35,658 bases of DNA from Candidatus Nanohaloarchaea archaeon (GTDB lineage: Archaea; EX4484-52; GLR71): positions 1-35,658 of the forward strand of contig WTCB01000066.1 of the NCBI GenBank assembly GCA_013138765.1. The letters are read 5' to 3'. Every line of letters begins with the position of its first letter. The stretch's first letter is position 1. Positions 28,580-35,658 of this stretch are shown in pieces. The translations under genes were made by a program, and so were the position numbers. The notes beneath the pieces are model-generated. The model was not told where the DNA came from, made no database searches, and saw only the letters and a program-made list of their open reading frames with translations.

Positions 28580-28948
28580 ATGGAAAACTTAAATGTTTTT
28601 GATGCAAAGACTTGCGATATTCCTGAAATACGTGAATTGCTGTCAATGTTCTATCGTATTTCAGTTTCTGATATTGATGTATTTTTTTCTGTCTGTGGGC
28701 TGTCTGGTGCCCGTGTTGAGGCGATATCAGACTCTATGGGTAAAGATAAGTCAACTGTGCAGAGATGTTTAAACAGGCTTTATTCGTCAGGTCTTATCAA
28801 GAGGGAAAGCAAGTGCTGTATAAAAGGCAAGAAAGGCCGGTATTTTATTTATTTCGCTGTCTCTAATGCGGAATTGAAAGAGATGTTGTTACTGCACGTG
28901 AATAATTGGCATTCGTTGCGTTTTGCAGTTATTGATTCTTTGAGATGA
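28580..28948 (+). CDS. Winged-HTH transcriptional regulator (TrmB/MarR-like), Cys-rich
   Basis: ISVSDIDVFFSVCGLSGARVEAISDSMGKDKSTVQRCLNRLYSSGLIKRESKCCIKGKKGRYFIYFAV; start placed at ATG 28580 (supplied ORF begins further upstream). Confidence 0.82.
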   Translation: MENLNVFDAKTCDIPEIRELLSMFYRISVSDIDVFFSVCGLSGARVEAISDSMGKDKSTVQRCLNRLYSSGLIKRESKCCIKGKKGRYFIYFAVSNAELKEMLLLHVNNWHSLRFAVIDSLR

Positions 28949-29033
28949 GAGTTTTAAAGACATATAAAGTTTTAGACTTTATAATTAGTATTGTCTTTTG
29001 TTTTTTTAGATTTAATTTGAATTATATTGGGAA

Positions 29034-29831
29034 ATGATTTTGATGAGTGGAAATGGTGATAATGTTACTGTATATGCGGGGGTAGATGATTATTGTACTT
29101 CTGTGGAGCGAATAAAGGGTTTAGATGATTTTTCTCAAACTGGGCCTGTTAAAGATATAAAATTAATAAATCTTGATTTTATACCCAATGAATCTAATAT
29201 TAATGGGGTTTCTGGTTTAGATAAATATGGAGATATTCAACTTGCAGATGCTATTTTTGATGGTTCTTGTGAGCTTTTGAAAGAAGAATATGGTGTTGAT
29301 CCGTCTGTATTCATTGATTCAAATAATCCCAAATTATGGTCTACTATCGATGATTTTGAAAAAACAATTATAAGTACAATAGATTCTTTAACAAGTGTTT
29401 ATGGATCTTATACTCCTGAAAATGCATTTTTATTTATGTGTGATATTGCTGAGACTTTGAATAATATTGTAAAAGAAAAGCATTTAAATGATTTTTCACA
29501 ATTAAAGTCAAAATCTGATATTTCTTTAATACCTACTTTTATGGTATATGGTGTTTCGAAATTAGATGATGTTCAAGGAAATAAACTTGCAGATAATATT
29601 ATTGAGAGCTCCTGTGAACTTTTGAAAACCTCATATGGTGTTGATTTATCTTTATTAATTGATTCAAATAATCCCGAATTATGGTTTAATCTTGAGGAGC
29701 TTGAACAATCTATTGGGGATGCAATAAATGGATTAATAAGTGTTCATGGACCTTATACATCTGAAAATGCTTTTATGTTTATCTATGATATCTCTAGTAA
29801 TTTAAACAAAATGGCAAAACAAAATGTTTAA
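29034..29831 (+). CDS. Hypothetical protein with two tandem copies of a ~90-aa unit
   Basis: Gapless match of SGLDKYGDIQLADAIFDGSCELLKEEYGVDPSVFIDSNNPKLW... to SKLDDVQGNKLADNIIESSCELLKTSYGVDLSLLIDSNNPELW... Confidence 0.75.
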   Translation: MILMSGNGDNVTVYAGVDDYCTSVERIKGLDDFSQTGPVKDIKLINLDFIPNESNINGVSGLDKYGDIQLADAIFDGSCELLKEEYGVDPSVFIDSNNPKLWSTIDDFEKTIISTIDSLTSVYGSYTPENAFLFMCDIAETLNNIVKEKHLNDFSQLKSKSDISLIPTFMVYGVSKLDDVQGNKLADNIIESSCELLKTSYGVDLSLLIDSNNPELWFNLEELEQSIGDAINGLISVHGPYTSENAFMFIYDISSNLNKMAKQNV

Positions 29832-30027
29832 TGCAGTAATATCTTTAAAAGATAAATAAATCAATTATTTTTCTATTTTTATTTTATTTTTTATATCATT
29901 TTTTGGCGTATGGTGTCATTATTTATTTCTTGTTTAAAGCAAAGTATTTATAAAGTTAATATGTCTTATATCTTTTTACTTATTTTTTATTTACTGGAAG
30001 TTATAACAATTTATAGGTGTTTGATTA

Positions 30028-30987
30028 GTGGTGTCTGTGTTTGAATGTGATAGTGGGGCTGTAGATCCTGATACTGTTAGTAAGGATAATTTTCAAAAAA
30101 AGGTATTAGCAAACGCAATAGCTTATAAACAAATGATTGATGAACAAAAATCAAGTGATGGAACGAAAGAAGCACTTGAAGAACCAGATACGCCTGAGAC
30201 ATTTATTTCTAATATATATGATATTTTTACTAGTATAACATATAATAAATATATTGAAAAAATATATTCAGATAAACTTGATTACCCTAGCATCAAAAAA
30301 GATTTTAATATTTCTATGGGTGAATTCAAAGCACTTGTATCAAAGAATATATATGACTTAATTAAAGAAACAGGAGATATAAAGCCTATGTCCGAGCTTG
30401 TAGAGACATTTAGTCTTGCAAGAATGCTTAATCTTGCAATTAATGGGGATAAAAGAGTCTGTGAACATATTACTCCTAAAAATCTTAAATCCGATATGGG
30501 GGGTCATACAGATAAGAAACAACTTGATCTTTGTGCTTGTGCTATATATAGTAAGATGAGTGATGAAAAAAATATAGATTTAATATGGTATACAAATAAT
30601 TCAAGTCGCCCAAATACTATGGAGGATATGGGGGGTATTTTTAAAATTAAGAATGCTAAGGGTTCTAAAAATAATCTTCATGAAATATGTCCACATACTA
30701 AAGATCTTGATAGGGATGAATGTGAACAGTTAAGACCTAAACTTTGTGAATTATTTGATATGGATGTATGTTTAAAAGATGACTCTTATGAACCTATTGA
30801 CGATTATTTGCAACGTAAGTATGATGTCGTTATAGGTCAAGTTAAAGGCGATGCGGATTATTTAGATAAACAAATTAAAATTATTTCTGGATTAATTTAT
30901 GGTAAATATATAACGAATATAGTTATTAATAATGAAGGTCATTTCAGTTTAAAAAAAGAGGAACCAGAAATTCCTGGATATATTTGA
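30028..30987 (+). CDS. Hypothetical protein with Cys/His-rich C-terminal half
   Basis: 319-aa ORF, GTG start; RVCEHITPKNL..LDLCACAIYSK..EICPHTKDLDRDECEQLRPKLCELFDMDVC. Confidence 0.65.
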   Translation: MVSVFECDSGAVDPDTVSKDNFQKKVLANAIAYKQMIDEQKSSDGTKEALEEPDTPETFISNIYDIFTSITYNKYIEKIYSDKLDYPSIKKDFNISMGEFKALVSKNIYDLIKETGDIKPMSELVETFSLARMLNLAINGDKRVCEHITPKNLKSDMGGHTDKKQLDLCACAIYSKMSDEKNIDLIWYTNNSSRPNTMEDMGGIFKIKNAKGSKNNLHEICPHTKDLDRDECEQLRPKLCELFDMDVCLKDDSYEPIDDYLQRKYDVVIGQVKGDADYLDKQIKIISGLIYGKYITNIVINNEGHFSLKKEEPEIPGYI

Positions 30988-31028
30988 TTATTCTAATTCT
31001 ATCAATTCTCATCATGTAACATTTTTAA

Positions 31029-31053
31029 ATAACAGATGACAAGTATCTGTTAT
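31029..31053. promoter_or_regulatory. Perfect 9+7+9 palindrome (ATAACAGAT-GACAAGT-ATCTGTTAT) overlapping the start codon of the zinc-finger/HTH gene
   Basis: Arms read directly; adjacent TATA-like tttttaaat at 31022-31030. Confidence 0.7.
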
Positions 31054-31303
31054 GCGCATATGCAAATTCTGTGGAAAGTTTATTCTTACAAGCTATAATC
31101 AACACTTGGCTATTGCGCATCCGCGCGAGTGGAACAAGATCAAAAAAGAATGGGTCCAGCTCAAATCAGACGGCATGTCTGCGCAACAGATAGCCGATAA
31201 GTATGAAACCAATACGACTACGGTAAGTCGCGCCATAAAAGACAGCTATGGCGCATTCCATAAACTTCAGAGACAAAAGAATCCACCCATTGAGATTATG
31301 TGA
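31052..31303 (+). CDS. Small C2H2 zinc finger plus helix-turn-helix DNA-binding protein
   Basis: MRICKFCGKFILTSYNQHLAIAH (C-x2-C-x10-H-x4-H) then SDGMSAQQIADKYETNTTTVSRAIK (HTH). Confidence 0.82.
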   Translation: MRICKFCGKFILTSYNQHLAIAHPREWNKIKKEWVQLKSDGMSAQQIADKYETNTTTVSRAIKDSYGAFHKLQRQKNPPIEIM

Positions 31304-31364
31304 TTAATTCTTTTGATATCATTATACAAAACAATAAAAAGGTACACAGTACAAATTAATTCTT

Positions 31365-32174
31365 ATGAGCATCATATCTGATCTTAATATCAGTCCTGAT
31401 AAAAAGTTAGGGCAGAACTTTCTTGTAGATAAAAATATAGTCGGTGTCGAGATCAGAGAGGCAGAAGTATCTGATAAAGATACAGTCCTTGAAATCGGTG
31501 CGGGTTATGGTGCGCTTACTCTTGAACTTGCGAAAGCTGCCAAAAAAGTGATAGCTGTCGAACTGGATCCTGAACTTGTTGAGATTCTCGAGGATAGGCT
31601 GGTTGAAGAGAATATAACAAACGTTGAAATCATACAGGGCGATATATTAAAGGTAACTGTACCGCCATTTGATAAATGTGTGGCAAATATACCTTATCAG
31701 ATATCTTCTAAAATTATCGAGATGCTTGGCAGGTTGGGTAAATATTCGGTATTAATCATGCAGAGAGAGTTTGCAGACAGGCTTGTTGCAAAACCTGGAG
31801 AGAAAAATTATTCTAGGATCTCTGTTCTTGCGCAATATCACTTCAATTCTAAGTTTTTAAGAAAAGTGGGCAGAAAATGTTTTTATCCTGCACCTAAAGT
31901 TGATTCGGCGATAATTAAGCTTCTGCCAAAAGATACAAAAGCAAAAGTATCGGATGAAGAGTTCTTCTTTAAGTTTGTCCGGGCGGCATTTATCCATAAG
32001 AACCAGAAATTGTGGAAGGCGATATCGCATTCCAAGCGCGAGATGGAACTTGACAAAAGTGTACTTTCAAAGATTGGTCATGAGTTATCATTGGCAGATG
32101 TCCGTGTGCGCACAATGGATATTGATCAGCTTGCTAAGTCTTCTGAGGAGATGTTGGTTCTTCTTAAGAAATGA
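31365..32174 (+). CDS. ksgA: 16S rRNA dimethyladenosine transferase KsgA/RsmA
   Basis: KKLGQNFLVDKNIV, VLEIGAGYGALTLELA, ANIPYQISSKIIEML, FYPAPKVDSAIIKL. Confidence 0.92.
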   Translation: MSIISDLNISPDKKLGQNFLVDKNIVGVEIREAEVSDKDTVLEIGAGYGALTLELAKAAKKVIAVELDPELVEILEDRLVEENITNVEIIQGDILKVTVPPFDKCVANIPYQISSKIIEMLGRLGKYSVLIMQREFADRLVAKPGEKNYSRISVLAQYHFNSKFLRKVGRKCFYPAPKVDSAIIKLLPKDTKAKVSDEEFFFKFVRAAFIHKNQKLWKAISHSKREMELDKSVLSKIGHELSLADVRVRTMDIDQLAKSSEEMLVLLKK

Positions 32175-32238
32175 TTGATTGTTTTTTTTATTTCCCCTAA
32201 GTAGTACCTATATAAAGTTTTATATTTATAATAGCTTG

Positions 32239-32928
32239 ATGCAAAGATTAAAAATGTCTGATTTGATTACTGATGCTGTTCTGAATGAATTGCAAAGGCA
32301 TTATGATGGTTTAAGATTAGAAATAAATAATGATGATATTTTGGTGTCGGGTATTTCTGATAAAGATACAATTAAGAAGGTTGAAATAGATTTAGAATTT
32401 TATTTAGATAATAGTGAATTGCCATTAGAGAATCTTTGTTGCAGGTTAGATAATTATGAACCCCATAATGATTTACAAAAAGAACTTTTAGAATATGCCC
32501 ATAAATTATTGGATTTAGATACTGCTATGACTGGGGGTATATATGCCTGGGGTGCCCCTGGTGTTGGGAAAAGTCATGTTGCGATTGGTATTGCAAAAGA
32601 ATTTATGTCTAAAGGCCAAGATGTATATTTTTTATCTGCAGAGAATTATAGGTTACCTGATAATTTAGGACCAAATCAAGTTTTTATTTTTGATGATTTA
32701 AATTCTCCTTATGGTACTTATAAAGATAATTTTAAAAAAGCAGTAATAAATATTCACAATAAAGGTGGTAGGATTTTTGTAACCAGTAATATCTCTTATG
32801 ATGAATTTATGGATCATGCTTTGAAAATTGAAGAAAAACAAAGATATATGGATAGAACAAAACAGATGTTTAAAGTTCTGCATATTGAAGGAGACAGTCA
32901 ACGAGAACAAAAAGCATGGTATCAATAA
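32239..32928 (+). CDS. DnaC/IstB-like AAA+ ATPase
   Basis: Walker A WGAPGVGKSHVAIGIAKEF, Walker B VFIFDDLNSPYGTYKD, sensor-1 GGRIFVTSNISYDEF, C-terminal RYMDRTKQMFKVLHIEGDSQRE; TATA-like ctatataaag upstream. Confidence 0.82.
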   Translation: MQRLKMSDLITDAVLNELQRHYDGLRLEINNDDILVSGISDKDTIKKVEIDLEFYLDNSELPLENLCCRLDNYEPHNDLQKELLEYAHKLLDLDTAMTGGIYAWGAPGVGKSHVAIGIAKEFMSKGQDVYFLSAENYRLPDNLGPNQVFIFDDLNSPYGTYKDNFKKAVINIHNKGGRIFVTSNISYDEFMDHALKIEEKQRYMDRTKQMFKVLHIEGDSQREQKAWYQ

Positions 32929-32972
32929 TATTTTGATTAATTCAAAATAAAATTTATGTGTTTATTTTTTTT

Positions 32973-33707
32973 TCAGTTTCTACTTCTCATCTTTGCCAAA
33001 AGTCTTAAGATCTCAAGGTACAGCCATACCAATGTTACTATCAATCCGAATGATGCGTACCATTCCATGTATTTTGGTGCGCCGGCCTTTACACCGTTCT
33101 CTATGAAATCAAAGTCTAGGACAAGGTTCAATGCAGCTATTGTGACTACGAACAGGCTGAACAGGATTCCGAATGTTCCGCTTTCATGGATTAATGGGAT
33201 CTGCGATCCAAAAAATCCTAAGATGAAGTTTATTACATAGATAAGCATGATTCCGCCTGTAGCTGCAACCACGCCTAGTTTGAAATTTTCTGTGGCTTTG
33301 ATCATTCTGGATTTATAAGCCATAAGGAGCGCAAATAAGGTGCCAAAAGTCAAGAATATTGCGTCTATTACAATTCCTGGGTAACTCATCTCAAAATATG
33401 CAGATATTCCTCCAAGTGCAAAACCTTCAAGGAGTGCATATATCGGCGCTGTTACTGGCGACCAGGTCTTTTTGAATACTGTGATTAATGCAAGTATTAA
33501 GCCGCCAATAAGGCCACCTATCATGAATAGCATCAGATTTGGATTTCCGTCTAAAAACATGGACCATGTCTTTGATGCAGTAATCATGACAAGCATAAGG
33601 AGAATTAATGTCTTGTTTGTTGTTCCCTGGATTGTCATCTTTTCTGTTACTGGACCTTGGTGTTCAAATGTCTTTGAGTTGAGCGCGGGGTTAGAACTTC
33701 GTATCAT
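32973..33707 (-). CDS. Bax inhibitor-1/YccA family membrane protein
   Basis: SSNPALNSKTF N-terminus and seven-TM-like pattern GFALGGISAYFEMSYPGIVIDAIFLTFGTLFALLMAYKS...WYASFGLIVTLVWLYLEILRLLAKM. Confidence 0.85.
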   Translation of the reverse strand: MIRSSNPALNSKTFEHQGPVTEKMTIQGTTNKTLILLMLVMITASKTWSMFLDGNPNLMLFMIGGLIGGLILALITVFKKTWSPVTAPIYALLEGFALGGISAYFEMSYPGIVIDAIFLTFGTLFALLMAYKSRMIKATENFKLGVVAATGGIMLIYVINFILGFFGSQIPLIHESGTFGILFSLFVVTIAALNLVLDFDFIENGVKAGAPKYMEWYASFGLIVTLVWLYLEILRLLAKMRSRN

Positions 33708-33800
33708 TATGATTACCTTTTGTTATCTATTTATTGTATAAATATTGTTCAAGTTGCATATATGTGTTTTTGTCCTTTGTTGTATTTATTTTGTTTATTG

Positions 33801-34610
33801 TTATTCTAACCTGTCTTTGATTTTATCAAGCAGTGTGCTCAATTCTTCAAAAGACAGCATTATCACTTTCTTGTCAAGTGTTTTTATGTCAAGGTTTAAG
33901 GTTGCTATGAATTCGCGTGATTTGTTTTTGGTATATCGTTTTTTGTCTTTCAATGTCTTATAATCAATTATCGCTTCAAGGAGTGCGTTCTCTGTCTTTT
34001 TGGTGCGCCGGTCAAAAAGAAGTCTTGTTATATATCTTATTTTGTCATCTATTAGGCTCTCTTTTTTAATTGGTCTTATGCTTATGATTGCTGATGAAAT
34101 TCGTGGTCTTGGTTCAAAAGAACTTTTAGGCACTATCTCAAGAAATTTCATATCAAAATATGCAGGGGCAAAGAGTGATAAAAGTGATGGCTCTCTTTCC
34201 ATGTCAAGCATCTTTTCAGCAAAACTTTTGTTTACTGTCAGTATGCCTTCTTTGAAATCATATCTTGATAATTTTAATATCAATGGCTCTGAGATGTTGT
34301 ATGGGATGTTTGCGACTATCTTGTCGAATTGTGGCAACTCACTTTTGAGTACGTTTTCATATATTATGATTAGGTTCTTGTATTTTTTTTTGAGGGTTTC
34401 ATGGTGTGTTTTTAGAGTTGTGTCTATTTCGTAGGACGTGAGTGCGCATCCGGTTTCTGCTAGCGCTTCTGTCAGTATTCCGGTACCAGTTCCTATTTCA
34501 ATTACTGTCTCTTTTTCTTTTATGTCTGCAAATATTATGATATTGTCTATCATTGTCTGGTCTGTCATGAAATGCTGACCGAATCTTGAGACTTTATCTT
34601 GTATGGGCAT
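33801..34610 (-). CDS. Second, diverged KsgA/Erm-type rRNA adenine dimethyltransferase paralogue
   Basis: RFGQHFMTDQTMIDNII, VIEIGTGTGILTEALA, DKIVANIPYNISEPLILKL, SSFEPRPRISSAIISI. Confidence 0.87.
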   Translation of the reverse strand: MPIQDKVSRFGQHFMTDQTMIDNIIIFADIKEKETVIEIGTGTGILTEALAETGCALTSYEIDTTLKTHHETLKKKYKNLIIIYENVLKSELPQFDKIVANIPYNISEPLILKLSRYDFKEGILTVNKSFAEKMLDMEREPSLLSLFAPAYFDMKFLEIVPKSSFEPRPRISSAIISIRPIKKESLIDDKIRYITRLLFDRRTKKTENALLEAIIDYKTLKDKKRYTKNKSREFIATLNLDIKTLDKKVIMLSFEELSTLLDKIKDRLE

Positions 34611-34662
34611 ATTATCAATATGTTTCTGTAGGTATTTAAAGAGGTATATATGTAATTTCCTT

Positions 34663-35478
34663 ATGAGTGATAATAAAACGTTATATGTTATTGATGGGGG
34701 TATTCATACACCTGATGATACTAAAGCATATCTTGAATTTGGTATAGATCTTAATCGGAGTGACCTTTCAACTTATTGGGCTGAACAAATTGGGAATCGT
34801 TTTGAATCGCTTGTTAAAAAAAATTATCAATATTATACTGGGGGATCTATAGAGGGGGTCATATGTCTTATTAAAACTGATGCATTTCCAGAAAAGATTT
34901 ATGTCGATGCTCTTTCAGAACAAGGTTTTACTGTTTATCCCTCTGCTGAAATACAGACTACTTTTGGACATTTTAATGTTATAAAAGGTAAATCTATGGA
35001 ATTTAAATCCGGGTTAGATGTGGGTGGTATGGAAAGTGTTTCTGATATTTTAAATTATGTAAAAGAAAATGAATTTATACTTACGCTTGCGCATCCATCA
35101 ACTGTTGATTATGGTATGAGGTTAAGTGATGTTAAACTATTTGAATCACTACAAAAAGATTATAAAAATATTTTTTATGATCGTAATGCTTGGGTTAAAA
35201 CATTGACTGAAAATTCTAATTTTGGTATGGCAATCAATAAAATATTTCCTAAAGCTACAGAAGATTATAATACAAAACTTAAGATTATTGCATCAACAGA
35301 TGATACTACACCAAATATTGCATTTTCAGGGAAACAAATAACTATTGAACCAATTGATGGCACTCTTGATATGCTTAAAATTGCATTTTTAAATACTGGA
35401 TCTAAAACAGATCCTATATCTGCAAGTTATATCTTAAAGAAAATCTTAACTAAATTCGGATTATTTAAAACTTTTTGA
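34663..35478 (+). CDS. PHP-domain-like protein with degenerate metal ligands
   Basis: YVIDGGIHTPDD, CLIKTDAFPEKIYVDALSEQGFTVYPSAEIQTTFGHFNVIKG, EFILTLAHPSTVDYGM, KIIASTDDTTP follow PHP motif order. Confidence 0.62.
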   Translation: MSDNKTLYVIDGGIHTPDDTKAYLEFGIDLNRSDLSTYWAEQIGNRFESLVKKNYQYYTGGSIEGVICLIKTDAFPEKIYVDALSEQGFTVYPSAEIQTTFGHFNVIKGKSMEFKSGLDVGGMESVSDILNYVKENEFILTLAHPSTVDYGMRLSDVKLFESLQKDYKNIFYDRNAWVKTLTENSNFGMAINKIFPKATEDYNTKLKIIASTDDTTPNIAFSGKQITIEPIDGTLDMLKIAFLNTGSKTDPISASYILKKILTKFGLFKTF

Positions 35479-35532
35479 ATTTAAAGATTAAATTAAAAAA
35501 TAATAATAAAAAGAAAAGAAAATTTTGTGAAC

Positions 35533-35658
35533 CTATTTGATATTCACATATCTGCCGTCTGTCATTATGTGGACTGTGTCGCCTATTATGAATCCTTCTT
35601 CTTCGCATAATGATGCAAAAGATGCAAGCCTTTCAGTCTCACCATGGACCGGTATTAT
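35533..35658 (-). CDS. C-terminal fragment of a metallo-beta-lactamase/beta-CASP ribonuclease (RNase J-like), truncated by the window edge
   Basis: Minus-strand frame IPVHGETERLASFASLCEEEGFIIGDTVHIMTDGRYVNIK* matches the PVHGE...-terminal region of RNase J-type proteins. Confidence 0.65.
   Translation of the reverse strand: MIPVHGETERLASFASLCEEEGFIIGDTVHIMTDGRYVNIK

Noticed and set aside
32239-32928. IstB-like ATPase as evidence of an IS21-type insertion sequence
   Set aside because: No neighbouring IstA transposase, inverted repeats or target duplication visible; better described as a stand-alone DnaC/IstB-like AAA+ protein.

Overview
AT-rich archaeal chromosomal window. Support for an archaeal origin: TTTATA-type boxes about 20-30 bp upstream of starts, GGTG Shine-Dalgarno (SD) motifs on operon-internal genes, and archaeal-type NadM, NurA, Rad50/Mre11, RNase J and KsgA. 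About 31 protein-coding genes and one tRNA-Ile(GAT) can be supported. The left edge (1-2.8 kb) is an accessory island of bacterial/phage-like genes: an ORF6N/RhuM-like C-terminus, RadC, and an AlbA_2/RecG-like ATPase with a 12-bp tandem repeat. Next come nadM, a membrane protein, and a PEP-synthase homologue that seems to have lost all three signature catalytic residues. An AT-rich orphan gene with a candidate PD-(D/E)XK motif follows. The 9-17 kb stretch is a co-directional block of mostly unknown proteins around a NurA nuclease, including a degenerate HAD-like fusion protein. The most interesting region is 22.1-28.9 kb: an apparent six-gene operon trxB-trxA-rnhC-(unknown coiled-coil protein)-mre11-rad50, divergent from a Cys-rich winged-HTH gene. 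Its mre11 has no ATG/GTG/TTG start upstream of the conserved N-terminus and seems to use AUA behind a GGTG SD. Further right are a protein with a 90-aa internal duplication, a C2H2-HTH protein whose start codon is covered by a 9+7+9 palindrome, two diverged KsgA paralogues about 1.6 kb apart, a DnaC/IstB-like ATPase, a Bax-inhibitor-1 family protein, and a PHP-like protein missing metal-binding histidines. All family calls are from motif reading only; no searches were run.
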